Shown: piece by piece, positions 42,823 through 50,543 of the stretch | Numbering within the stretch: the stretch's first letter is position 1 | Layout: every line of letters begins with the position of its first letter | Source: Haloprofundus halobius | Lineage (GTDB): Archaea; Halobacteriota; Halobacteria; Halobacteriales; Haloferacaceae | NCBI RefSeq assembly: GCF_020097835.1 | Contig: NZ_CP083666.1 | Location: 2,604,001 to 2,668,000 of the forward strand | Reading direction: 5' to 3' | DNA: 64,000 nucleotides | Position numbers and translations under genes: made by a program | The notes under the pieces: generated by a model | What the model was told of the DNA's origin: nothing | The model's database searches: none | The model's input: the letters and a program-made list of their open reading frames with translations, nothing else

Positions 42823-43410
42823 CTACTCGCGTTTCAGCCACGCCTCGATGTCGTCGGCCCGTGCACCGCGGCGGTGGATTACGTTACGCCCCACGTCGAC
42901 GACGGTGCTCTCGGTGCCGGGCGTCTCGCCGTCGTCGAGTACTGCGCCGACTGATTCGAGAATTCGGGGGTCGAGTTCGTCGACGCGGCGGACGCTTCCG
43001 GCACCGCTCCGGTTCGCGCTCGTCGCCGTCAGCGGCGTTGGCGTGAGTTCGGCGAGCAGTTCGAAGGCCAGGTCGTGGTCGGGGACCCGGATGCCGACGC
43101 GCTCGCGTCCCGCGGTGAGCACATCGGGAACCATCTCCCGGCGGGCGGCGACGACGGTGACAGGTCCCGGAAGGAACTCGCGCATGAACCGAACCTCTCG
43201 GTCGGTCGGGTCGGTGTACCGGAGTGCGGCGTCGACGCTCGGGGCGCCGAGCGACAGGGGGTTGTCGCGGGCGCGACCCTTCAACTCGAACACGCGCTCG
43301 ACGGCGTCGGCGTCGAGGGCGTCCGCGCCGAGTCCGTACACCGTCTCGGTCGGGTAGACGACCGCCTCGCCGCGCTCGACGGCGGCGACGGCGTCTGCGA
43401 CTGTGTCCAT
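42823..43410 (-). CDS. L-threonylcarbamoyladenylate synthase (Sua5/YrdC)
   Basis: 195 aa from the ATG at 43410 (MDTVADAVAAVERGEAVVYPTETVYGLGADALD). It makes threonylcarbamoyl-AMP for the t6A37 modification of tRNAs reading ANN codons. The KxR-x-S signature is FELKGRARDNPLSL, ATSANRSG is the Ser-rich strand, and ESTVVDV is near the nucleotide site. The short form without the Sua5 C-terminal domain corresponds to YrdC. Stand-alone gene. Confidence 0.92.
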   Translation of the reverse strand: MDTVADAVAAVERGEAVVYPTETVYGLGADALDADAVERVFELKGRARDNPLSLGAPSVDAALRYTDPTDREVRFMREFLPGPVTVVAARREMVPDVLTAGRERVGIRVPDHDLAFELLAELTPTPLTATSANRSGAGSVRRVDELDPRILESVGAVLDDGETPGTESTVVDVGRNVIHRRGARADDIEAWLKRE

Positions 43411-43472
43411 AGCCGTGGGTAGACGCTCGGACAAAAAAGCGTACTGCGTTCGGTCGTCGCTCGGTTTCGCGG

Positions 43473-43982
43473 TCAGGCGAGGTCGGCGATGGCCGCCTCC
43501 ACCTCGTCGTAGTCGGGGAAATCGGGCCACTCGCTGGCGACCCACGCGTACTCGACGGTCCGATCCTCGTCAAGTAGGAACACCGCCGGACGCGCCTCGC
43601 TCACGCCGGCCATCCCGTCGAGGTCGTTCTCGACGCCGTACTCGCGGGCGACGCCGTTCTGCGGGTCCGAAAACAGCGAGTACTCCATCCCTCGCTCCTC
43701 GATGAGCGTCTTGTGCTCGTACGGTGACGAGATGGAGAGGCCGACGACGGTGAGCGTGTTCCCCCATTCCCGGTCGCGCATCTCGTTCCACATGTACGTC
43801 GCCGGGAACGCGCCGTCCATCGGGTAGAACACGAGGAGGACGGGTCCGTTGTCGGTGAGCTCCGACAGCGACGCGCCCTCCCAGTACTCGGCGTTGACGA
43901 GCGGGCGGGTGAAGTCGGGTGCCGTGTCGCCGACGTCGACGTGGTCCGTCTCGGGGAGGTCGACGACCTCGAAGTCGACCAT
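43473..43982 (-). CDS. Redoxin-fold protein without cysteine
   Basis: 169 aa from the ATG at 43982, which overlaps the glutaredoxin stop. The thioredoxin-like AhpC/TSA layout is clear: VDVGDTAPDFTRPLVN, PVLLVFYPMDGAFPATYMWNEMRDRE, VVGLSISSPYEHKTLIEERGMEYSLFSDPQNGVAREYGV, RPAVFLLDEDRTVEYAWVASEWPDFPDYDEV. The peroxidatic Cys of the PxxxTxxC loop is absent, and the protein has no Cys at all. It therefore cannot act as a normal peroxiredoxin. It may bind a partner or be a regulatory subunit of the paired glutaredoxin. Confidence 0.85.
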   Translation of the reverse strand: MVDFEVVDLPETDHVDVGDTAPDFTRPLVNAEYWEGASLSELTDNGPVLLVFYPMDGAFPATYMWNEMRDREWGNTLTVVGLSISSPYEHKTLIEERGMEYSLFSDPQNGVAREYGVENDLDGMAGVSEARPAVFLLDEDRTVEYAWVASEWPDFPDYDEVEAAIADLA

Positions 43983-44293
43983 TACGCCGCACCCCCGTCC
44001 TCGGTGTCGTCGTCGAGGTCGGTGCCGCCGTCCGTCGCGGCTCCGCCGTACGTCTCGGTCAGATACTCGACGATGTTCGCCGACTCCGACATCGTCAGTC
44101 CCGTGTTCTCGTCGACGATGGCCGGGACAGTACGTTTCCCGGAGATGCGTTTGACGACGTTGCGCTCGGAGTGCATCGGTTCGACGAACCGCGAGTGGTA
44201 GTCGAGGTCGTACTCGTGGAGTTTTCGGACGACGCGCTCGCAGTACGGACACGCCTGTAATCGGTACAGGGTAATCGCCGGGTCGTCGGACAT
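43982..44293 (-). CDS. Glutaredoxin-like protein
   Basis: 103 aa. The active site is ACPYCERVVRKL (CPYC) near residue 15, with VKRISGKRTVPAIVDENTG (cis-Pro TVPAIV) and MSESANIVEYL, the glutathione-binding face. The C-terminal tail GGAATDGGTDLDDDTEDGG is acidic. It should reduce disulfides or carry Fe-S clusters with gamma-glutamylcysteine as the haloarchaeal thiol. It is first in a two-gene unit with the Cys-free redoxin. Confidence 0.88.
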   Translation of the reverse strand: MSDDPAITLYRLQACPYCERVVRKLHEYDLDYHSRFVEPMHSERNVVKRISGKRTVPAIVDENTGLTMSESANIVEYLTETYGGAATDGGTDLDDDTEDGGAA

Positions 44294-44415
44294 ACCACCG
44301 GGTAGGGGCGTTCGCGGCCTAAGCGCTTCGCTCGCGGAACGTCAGCGATGGTACCAGTTATCAACGTGAGAGAAGACAACTCTTAATTCAGGTCCAAGAT
44401 AAGGATACGTGTCAC

Positions 44416-45831
44416 ATGGGTTTGCCGCTGCCACACACAGCTCATTCTGTGTTTCTACAGTCCGCTCAGGCGACCGGCCCCGTACCGGTCAACCCGACGA
44501 CCGTTGCCATCGGCGGCGTCGCCACCATCGGGATTCTCCTTGCGCTCTCGGCGTTCTTCTCGTCTTCCGAGATAGCGATGTTCTCGCTGGCGAAACACCG
44601 TGTCGACTCGCTCGTCGAGGACAACGTCCCGAACTCGGAGACGGTGCAGTCGCTGAAGCAGAACCCCCACCGCCTCCTCGTGACGATTCTCGTCGGGAAC
44701 AACATCGTCAACATCGCGATGTCTTCCATCACGACGGGACTGCTAGCGTACTACCAGTTCGGCGGCATCGAGTCGGTCCTCATCTCGACGCTCGGCATCA
44801 CGACGCTCGTCCTGCTGTTCGGCGAGAGCGCGCCGAAGTCGTACGCGGTCGAACACACCGAGTCGTGGGCGCTGCGGGTCGCGCGCCCGCTGAAGTACTC
44901 CGAGTACGTCCTCTACCCGCTCGTCGTCGTCTTCGATTACCTCACCCGGCTCGTCAACAAGTTCACCGGTGGCCAGTCGGCCATCGAGTCCACCTACATC
45001 ACCCGCGACGAGATTCAGGACATGATCGAGACGGGCGAGCGCGAGGGCGTCATCGAGGAGGAGGAGCGCGAGATGCTCGACCGCATCTTCCGCTTCACCA
45101 ACACTATCGCCAAGGAGGTGATGACGCCGCGGCTCGACGTGACCGCCGTCCCGAAGAACGCGACCATCGAGGAGGCCATCGAGACGTGCGTCCAGGCCGA
45201 CCACGAGCGCATCCCCGTCTACGACGGCAACCTCGACAACATCATCGGCATCGTCAACGTGCGCGACTTGGTCCGCGAGAAACACTACGGCGAGGGCAGC
45301 GACAACCTCGACGACGTGGTCAACCCGACGCTGCACGTTCCCGAGTCGAAGAACGTCGACGAACTGCTCGCGGAGATGCAGGAAAACCGCCTCCAGATGG
45401 TCGTCGTCATCGACGAGTTCGGGACGACTGAGGGAATCATCACGCTCGAAGACGTCGCCGAGGAAGTCGTCGGCGACATCCTCGAAGGCGACGAGGACGA
45501 GGCGTTCGAGACCGTCGACGAGCGCACGACGCTCGTCCGCGGCGAGGTCAACATCGACGAGGTGAACGAGATGTTGGACCTCGAACTCCCCGAAGGGGAG
45601 GAGTTCGAGACGCTCGCCGGGTTCATCTTCAACCGCGCGGGACGACTCGTCGAGGAGGGTGAGAAGATCGAGTACGACGGCGTCGTCATCCACATCGAGG
45701 AGGTCGACAACACCCGTATCATGCGCGCGCGAATCACGACGCCCGAGTCGACCGCGGAGGAGTCCGACGGCGACGAGGTGGAACAGGAGGTCGACCCGTC
45801 TTCTGAGACCGACCAACCGCGGCGAACATAA
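44416..45831 (+). CDS. CNNM/CorC-type transporter (DUF21 + CBS)
   Basis: 471 aa. The N-terminal DUF21 membrane domain (to about residue 190) includes LSAFFSSSEIAMFSLAKHRVDSL and TLVLLFGESAPKSYAVEH. Two CBS domains follow with EVMTPRLDVTAVPKNATIEEAIETCVQADHERIPVYDGN and VIDEFGTTEGIITLEDVAEEVVGDI, then a CorC_HlyC domain (about 350-440, LVRGEVNIDEVNEMLDLELPEGEEFETLAGFIFNRAGRLV). The family exports or senses Mg2+/Co2+ and is misnamed hemolysin. An acidic tail closes it. Confidence 0.92.
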   Translation: MGLPLPHTAHSVFLQSAQATGPVPVNPTTVAIGGVATIGILLALSAFFSSSEIAMFSLAKHRVDSLVEDNVPNSETVQSLKQNPHRLLVTILVGNNIVNIAMSSITTGLLAYYQFGGIESVLISTLGITTLVLLFGESAPKSYAVEHTESWALRVARPLKYSEYVLYPLVVVFDYLTRLVNKFTGGQSAIESTYITRDEIQDMIETGEREGVIEEEEREMLDRIFRFTNTIAKEVMTPRLDVTAVPKNATIEEAIETCVQADHERIPVYDGNLDNIIGIVNVRDLVREKHYGEGSDNLDDVVNPTLHVPESKNVDELLAEMQENRLQMVVVIDEFGTTEGIITLEDVAEEVVGDILEGDEDEAFETVDERTTLVRGEVNIDEVNEMLDLELPEGEEFETLAGFIFNRAGRLVEEGEKIEYDGVVIHIEEVDNTRIMRARITTPESTAEESDGDEVEQEVDPSSETDQPRRT

Positions 45832-45849
45832 TACGTCTCCAGCGGTAGT

Positions 45850-45930
45850 CGGGAGAGTAATCGAATCGACCGCGACGACGACGGCTGTTCGGTGACGTTC
45901 TCGCTGCCGCGCGTCGGAGACGATGCGGAC
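45850..45930 (+). pseudogene. Remnant of a histidine kinase C-terminus
   Basis: In one frame 45880-45924 reads DGCSVTFSLPRVGDD, the last strand of a HATPase domain. In the next frame, 45851-45871, the bases read GRVIEST, the strand before it. Together they form the last part of a histidine kinase joined by a frameshift. No kinase core precedes it, so it is a fragment left behind between the two transporter genes. Confidence 0.4.
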
Positions 45931-45956
45931 GGGGCGGGCGATACGGACGGCGCGGC

Positions 45957-47162
45957 TCACACCGACGACAGCAACAAGTCGACGGCGGCAAACACGCCGT
46001 AGCCGAGCGCCAGCGCCAGCGCCAGCGACCCGACCCACGCGAGCACCGTGTACAGCATCTTCTGGCGACTCACGCCGCTCCCGCCGGCGGCGTAGCCGCT
46101 GCCGATGATGGCGCTGACGATAATCTCGTTGAACGAGACGGGGATGCCGAAGGCGACGGCCGCCTGCGCGATGGCGAACGAGGGGATGAGTGCGGCGATG
46201 GAGCGGCGCGGACCGAGCGAGGAGTAGTCCTGTGCGATGGCCTTGATCATCCGCGGCGCGCCAGTCCACGACCCCGCCAACAGGCCGAGACCGCCGCCGA
46301 CGAGGACGGCGACGAGCGGAATCGGCATCGCCGGACCCAGAAGCGGCACGAGCGGCCCGATGGCCAACCCGACCTGACTACCGCCCGCCGAGAAGGCGAC
46401 GAGGCCGCCGAGCACCAGGAGAAATCGTCGCTGCCCGGCGTCGGCGTCGCGTACCATGTCGCGGTGGAGCGCGGCAGTGACGAGCGCGGCGAAGACGAGC
46501 GTGACGAGCAGGCGACCGACCGGGAGACCCGAGACGGCAGGGAGTGCGAGTCTCGCGGCGACTACGACGGCGACGCTTGCCCCCTCGCTCCCCGGGCCGA
46601 GCATCGAGAACTGGACGTTCGCGACGAGTGCGGCGACGATACCGGCGAGAAACGGGACGGCGAACCGTTCGGCGATGCGGTCGTTGCGGAGCGTCTTCGC
46701 CGTCGCGTACGCGATGCCGCCGCCGACGAACGGCGTGAGCACCCACAGCGCGACGATCTCTTGGTACTTCGCCCACGCGGGCGCGCCGCCGAGGGCGAGA
46801 CCGACGCCGACGACGGCCCCGGTGACGGTGAACGCCGTGGCGATGGGATAGCCGGTGAAGACGCCGACGGCGACGAGCACCGCGGCCGTCAACAGTCCGA
46901 CCGTCGCCGCGATGGCCGACAGTTCGACCCCGACGATGAGTTCCGTCCCCACGGCTTCGGTGACGCTCGCGCCCTGGAGTACTGCGCCGGCGAAGCCGAG
47001 AATACCGACGATGAAGCCCGCGCGCATCACGGAGATAGCGTTGGCTCCGACGGCGGGGGCGAAGGGCGTCGACCCCGACGACCCGGCACCGATGGCCCAC
47101 GCCATGAACAGACTGGCGAGGGCCGCTACGACGAACGTCGCGACCGTCTCGACGGCTACCAT
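45957..47162 (-). CDS. Inorganic phosphate transporter (PiT family)
   Basis: 401 aa with about ten helices. The two PiT signature repeats are the N-terminal MAWAIGAGSSGSTPFAPAVGANAISVMRAGFIVGILGFAGAVLQG and the later half with IPVSFNEIIVSAIIGSGYAAGGSGVSRQKMLYTVLAWVGS, each containing a GAN/GSG-type phosphate-binding segment. It is likely a Na+- or H+-coupled importer in the cell membrane. It lies opposite a kinase remnant and has no PhoU partner here. Confidence 0.9.
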   Translation of the reverse strand: MVAVETVATFVVAALASLFMAWAIGAGSSGSTPFAPAVGANAISVMRAGFIVGILGFAGAVLQGASVTEAVGTELIVGVELSAIAATVGLLTAAVLVAVGVFTGYPIATAFTVTGAVVGVGLALGGAPAWAKYQEIVALWVLTPFVGGGIAYATAKTLRNDRIAERFAVPFLAGIVAALVANVQFSMLGPGSEGASVAVVVAARLALPAVSGLPVGRLLVTLVFAALVTAALHRDMVRDADAGQRRFLLVLGGLVAFSAGGSQVGLAIGPLVPLLGPAMPIPLVAVLVGGGLGLLAGSWTGAPRMIKAIAQDYSSLGPRRSIAALIPSFAIAQAAVAFGIPVSFNEIIVSAIIGSGYAAGGSGVSRQKMLYTVLAWVGSLALALALGYGVFAAVDLLLSSV

Positions 47163-47256
47163 TATCGTCTCTGCGCGCGCAATTTACAAGTGCCTACCGG
47201 GAATCGCGAGTTTCGACGCGAGTTCGGGGTCGCCGGCGGGTGCTCGACAGTCGGAG

Positions 47257-47445
47257 TCAGCGGCGACGGCCTTCCTGATACCCCTGCTGGAGGCCCGTGA
47301 CAGTCCGCCGGACGAACAGATACGCGAAGAAGACGAAGAGCAGCATGACGACGACGAGGCCGACGAACACCGGGTCGTTGCCGAGCGCCTCGACGACGGT
47401 GTCGACGAGAGACCCTTGGGCGACGACGGACGACGATTCGGACAT
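47257..47445 (-). CDS. Small single-helix membrane protein
   Basis: 62 aa from the ATG at 47445 (MSESSSVVAQGSLVDTVVEALGNDPVFVGLVVVMLLFVFFAYLFVRRTVTGLQQGYQEGRRR). One strong helix at about 24-46 with a positively charged cytoplasmic tail. It lies 94 bases upstream of the phosphate transporter on the same strand and may be coexpressed or regulate it. Unknown. Confidence 0.65.
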   Translation of the reverse strand: MSESSSVVAQGSLVDTVVEALGNDPVFVGLVVVMLLFVFFAYLFVRRTVTGLQQGYQEGRRR

Positions 47446-47552
47446 AGCGACCACTCACCGCGGCGGCCCTATAGCCGTTTCGCCCGGCCGGGACGAGGAG
47501 ACGCCGAGGTGAGGGGAACGCTCTTGTGTACCGCCTCGGAATCGACGCGTAG

Positions 47553-48533
47553 ATGGCCGGTCTGTTGCCCTCCACTCCCGACACCTCCGACGCAGACCCC
47601 GGCGACCCGCGCGTCATCGGCCTCGACAGCGACGCCGCCGACGAGTTGCTCTCGGCGCTCTCGTCGCGGACCGCCCGACGCGTCCTCGCCGAACTCCACG
47701 AGGAACCGACGACGCCCGCCGAACTCGCCGGTCGCGTCGACACGTCGCTACAGAACGTCCAGTACCACCTCGGAAACCTCGAAGACGCCGGCATCGTCGA
47801 AGTCGTCGGCACCGCCTACTCGGAGAAGGGCCGCGAGATGAAGGTGTACGGCCCGTCCGACAGGGCGCTCGTCGTCGTCGCCGGACGGGAAGCGGAGACG
47901 AACGGCCTGCGTGCGCTCCTCTCGCGACTCGTCGGCGGCGTCGGCGTCCTCGGCGTCGCCAGCCTCGCCGTCGACCGGATTCTCGGCGGCCCGACCGCCG
48001 AGCTCGCCCCGTTCGCGCTCGGTTCCGACAGCGGAGCGGAGGGCCAAGGCGGCGAGTACACGTCCGGCGATTCGGGAGACGCCGGTGGCGGCAGCACGGG
48101 CGACAGCGGCGACGACGGAAGCGGAAGCGACGGCGGCGAGTACGACGTCAGCACCGACAGCAACGAGAGCGGCGGCGGCGAGACGGACGAAGCCGCCGGC
48201 GAGACGACAACGGGTACTGAACCGACCGAGACGACAACGGGTACTGAACCGACCGAGACGACGGCGGAGGCGGACGCGGAATCGACGCAGGTCTCGACCG
48301 AGTCGACTCGAACCGCAGAGTCCACGGAGACCGTTGCCGACTCGACGGCGACAGACGGCGGGGGGACGACGACACAGGCGGCCGCCGACACCGCCACCGA
48401 GTTTTCGGGCGAGGCTCTCGACGCCGGCGGACAGCCGCTCGTCGAGGTACTCGTCGCCTCACCCGGCTTCCTGTTCTTCCTCGGCGGCGTCGCGGTGCTT
48501 TTCGTCGCGCTGTTCGTCCTGTCGCGGCGGTAG
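47553..48533 (+). CDS. Membrane-tethered ArsR-like winged-helix regulator
   Basis: 326 aa. The winged helix occupies about 20-115 (ELLSALSSRTARRVLAELHEEPTTPAELAGRVDTSLQNVQYHLGNLEDAGIVEVVGTAYSEKGREMKVYGPSDRALVV). A helix at about 132-155 (LVGGVGVLGVASLAVDRIL) precedes a Ser/Thr/Gly/Asp-rich region of about 130 residues with a twice-repeated nine-residue unit TTTGTEPTE. A second helix closes the protein (about 302-324, FLFFLGGVAVLFVALFVLS). The linker, flanked by two helices, should lie outside the cell and be glycosylated. It may sense surface conditions and act on DNA from the membrane. Confidence 0.82.
   Translation: MAGLLPSTPDTSDADPGDPRVIGLDSDAADELLSALSSRTARRVLAELHEEPTTPAELAGRVDTSLQNVQYHLGNLEDAGIVEVVGTAYSEKGREMKVYGPSDRALVVVAGREAETNGLRALLSRLVGGVGVLGVASLAVDRILGGPTAELAPFALGSDSGAEGQGGEYTSGDSGDAGGGSTGDSGDDGSGSDGGEYDVSTDSNESGGGETDEAAGETTTGTEPTETTTGTEPTETTAEADAESTQVSTESTRTAESTETVADSTATDGGGTTTQAAADTATEFSGEALDAGGQPLVEVLVASPGFLFFLGGVAVLFVALFVLSRR
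48204..48257 (+). repeat. 27-bp tandem repeat inside the tethered regulator gene
   Basis: Two identical 27-base copies (48204-48230 and 48231-48257) encode the repeated TTTGTEPTE unit of the Thr-rich linker. In-frame length variation here would shorten or lengthen the outer linker. Confidence 0.8.
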
Positions 48534-48591
48534 GTGAAACGAGCGTTTGACCTTACGGTGCGTATTTGATACCCGAGGCTGTAGCTGAGTG

Positions 48592-48700
48592 TGCAACCGC
48601 CTCGCTTCGGCCCGACGCGGCGACACCTCCCCTCGACGTCGCGTCGGTCTGCGTGCTGGCCGACGGGCCGAACGAGGCGGTTCAACGGCCCTCCAACCCT
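48592..48700 (+). ncRNA. Candidate structured small RNA
   Basis: In the spacer between two convergent genes AACCGCCTCG plus TTCGGCCCG (48595-48614, one bulged C) pairs with 48664-48682, giving a 19-bp stem. An inner stem GACGCG/CGCGTC (48614-48619 and 48640-48645) sits inside. A TATA-like CGTATTTGATA at 48561-48571 lies about 26 bases before the first arm. Pyrimidine-rich sequence follows to about 48735. It could also be a bidirectional terminator. Confidence 0.4.
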
Positions 48701-48760
48701 CCGGCCCTCCACTCGCCCTCCTCCCTCTCACCTCATCGCCGATACGTCTGGGAGCAGTCG

Positions 48761-49273
48761 CTACTTCGGGTCGATGCGGAACCGCTCGAACACGTCGTCG
48801 TCGGGCGTACAGAGGCGGCCGCGAAGCCCGTCGCCTTCGGGTTCCAACTCGGCGTGCGCCGCCCGATAGCCGCGCGGTTCGGCGTGACTCCCCGGATTCA
48901 GAAGCGCCAACGGGCCCGTCGCGTCGAATCTCGGCTGATGACTGTGGCCGAAGATGACCGCGTCGGCGTCGCGTTCGCGCCCGAACAGCGCGAGCGCCGT
49001 GTCGCCGCCGCGTCGTGTGTGCGTGACCGCAAATCGGACTCCGCCGTACTCGACGGTCCGGGCGGCGGGCAGTCGCTCGCGAATCCCGGCGTCGTCGTTG
49101 TTCCCGTAGACGCCGCGGAGCGTCTCGGCTTCGTCGACGAACGCGTCGAGCACCGGTTCGGCCATGAAGTCGCCCGCGTGGATAACCAGTTCGGCATCGC
49201 GGACGGCCCGGAGCGTTCTCCCACGGAGTCGATGCGAATCGGTCGCGTGTGTGTCGGAGACGACGGTGAGCAC
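48761..49273 (-). CDS. Metallophosphoesterase (YfcE/MJ0936-like)
   Basis: 170 aa from a GTG (MLTVVSDTHATDSHRLRGRTLRA). The five metal motifs are VVSDTHA, IHAGDFM, VYGNNDD, FAVTHTRRGGD and IFGHSHQPRF, followed by LNPGS. These enzymes hydrolyse phosphodiesters with a di-metal centre. The length fits the archaeal MJ0936 group. Cytoplasmic; the substrate is unknown. Confidence 0.9.
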   Translation of the reverse strand: MLTVVSDTHATDSHRLRGRTLRAVRDAELVIHAGDFMAEPVLDAFVDEAETLRGVYGNNDDAGIRERLPAARTVEYGGVRFAVTHTRRGGDTALALFGRERDADAVIFGHSHQPRFDATGPLALLNPGSHAEPRGYRAAHAELEPEGDGLRGRLCTPDDDVFERFRIDPK

Positions 49274-49359
49274 AGCGGGTGTAGGAACCGACGGATACTG
49301 AAACCACCCGCTGGCTGTCGGGCGGAACGGCTATCAGTTAGCGCCGTGACCGATTGGCC

Positions 49360-50304
49360 ATGGCAGGAAGCAAATCGGTCGTCATCGCCGCGCTGATAGC
49401 GAACGGCGCTATCGCGGTGATGAAGTTTCTGGGATATCTGCTGACCGGTAGCCCCTCGATGCTCTCCGAGACGTATCACTCCATCTCCGACACCGGCAAT
49501 CAGGTGTTCCTCCTCGTCGGTATCCGGTACAGCAGTAAAGACCCGGACAGACAGCACCCGTTCGGCTACGGGAAGTCGCAGTTCTTCTACAGCTTCCTCG
49601 TCGCGGTGATGCTGTTCGGCATCGCCGGGTGGGAGAGCGCTAAACACGGCTACAACGCCATCATGCACCCCGGACACGGGGCCGGGTATCAGATGGTCGA
49701 CTTTCTCGGATTCAGTTTCAACTCCGTCTGGGTGAACGTCGTCGTCCTCGTCGGCGCCATCGCCTTCGAGACGTACGCGTTCGTGAAGGCCAACGGCGAA
49801 CTCCAGCGGCAGATCGACGAGTTCGAGTGGAGCGGCATCCCCGAGGCGTTCCGCAAGACGAGTGACGTGACGACGCTGACGGCCTTCACCGAGGACGCCA
49901 TCGCACTCGGCGGTGCGGCCATCGCGCTCGTCGGCGTCCTGCTGTCGTACTTCCTCGACGCGCCGATCTACGACGCCGTCGCGTCGCTCGTCATCGGATT
50001 CCTGCTGATGGGCTTCGCTATCGCGCTGGCGTGGGAGAACAAGCGCCTGCTCATCGGCGAGAGCCTCCCGAAGGATATCGAAGAGAAACTCGAAGCGGTC
50101 ATCGCCGACCACCCCGGCGTGACGGGAATCGACAGTTTCCGCTCGGTGTACGTCGGGGCCGAAAAGGCGCTCGTCACCGCCGAGGTGCGGTTCGACGGCG
50201 AACTCGTCACCGGCGACATCGACGAAGACATCGCCCAGCTAAAGTCGAAGCTCGAAGCGGCCGACAAACGGGTCTCGTACGTCAACATCGAACCCGAAGT
50301 CTGA
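49360..50304 (+). CDS. Cation diffusion facilitator (CDF/ZnT-like)
   Basis: 314 aa from the ATG at 49360 (MAGSKSVVIAALIANGAIAVMKFLGYLLTGSPSMLSETYHSISDTGNQVFLLVG). Six helices precede a cytoplasmic C-terminal domain (VIADHPGVTGIDSFRSVYVGAEKALVTAEVRFDGELV). The HxxxD set of the transport site is SETYHSISDTGN in helix 2 and FTEDAIALGG in helix 5. RYSSKDPDRQHPFGYGKSQF is the typical loop. It exports divalent metals, probably zinc, manganese or iron, in exchange for protons. Confidence 0.9.
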   Translation: MAGSKSVVIAALIANGAIAVMKFLGYLLTGSPSMLSETYHSISDTGNQVFLLVGIRYSSKDPDRQHPFGYGKSQFFYSFLVAVMLFGIAGWESAKHGYNAIMHPGHGAGYQMVDFLGFSFNSVWVNVVVLVGAIAFETYAFVKANGELQRQIDEFEWSGIPEAFRKTSDVTTLTAFTEDAIALGGAAIALVGVLLSYFLDAPIYDAVASLVIGFLLMGFAIALAWENKRLLIGESLPKDIEEKLEAVIADHPGVTGIDSFRSVYVGAEKALVTAEVRFDGELVTGDIDEDIAQLKSKLEAADKRVSYVNIEPEV

Positions 50305-50347
50305 GCGGCGCGGGACGAGCTGATGGCGTACGGAGAAGGAAACGAAC

Positions 50348-50365
50348 CGCTGGATAGTACCAGCG
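50348..50365. terminator. Hairpin after the CDF gene
   Basis: CGCTGG (50348-50353), loop ATAGTA and CCAGCG (50360-50365) form a perfect hairpin, 43 bases after the stop codon of the CDF gene. It is the first structure after that gene. Confidence 0.4.
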
Positions 50366-50373
50366 AACGCGAG

Positions 50374-50440
50374 AAAAACGCACTTGGCGCGACGAACGTC
50401 GCACCGAGGCGTCGGTGTCCGATCGTATCGACACCACCCC
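50374..50440 (-). ncRNA. Candidate small RNA between CDF and rfcS genes
   Basis: The minus strand holds a near-consensus TTTATATA box (50463-50470). A transcript from about 50440 would fold into two hairpins: CACCGA/TCGGTG (50402-50417) and GCGAC-loop-GTCGC (50389-50402). It would end at a T5 run (50374-50378). No ORF of note is inside. Confidence 0.35.
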
Positions 50441-50462
50441 GTTTTCGGATAGCACGGGCCGA

Positions 50463-50470
50463 TATATAAA
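50463..50470. promoter_or_regulatory. Near-consensus TATA box without a downstream gene
   Basis: TATATAAA on the plus strand, reading TTTATATA on the minus, is the best TATA box seen in the window, yet it lies between two genes whose 3' ends face it. Rightward it would produce RNA antisense to the rfcS 3' end; leftward it would produce the candidate small RNA. Confidence 0.55.
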
Positions 50471-50543
50471 TTCTGCCAACGTTCTCACCTGCCGATACAT
50501 GTCGTCGCGCGGAGGACGCAACGCGGACGGCCGCCGCGAGGGC

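Noticed and set aside
44743-46269. 508-codon minus-strand frame across the CNNM and Pit genes
   Set aside because: Shadow frame overlapping two real genes; low-complexity composition.
48204-48257. Tandem repeat as a possible CRISPR
   Set aside because: Only two head-to-tail copies without spacers, inside a coding frame.
48580-48600. GGCTGTAGCTGAGT resembling a tRNA D-arm
   Set aside because: No anticodon arm or acceptor pairing follows; the sequence forms a different long stem.
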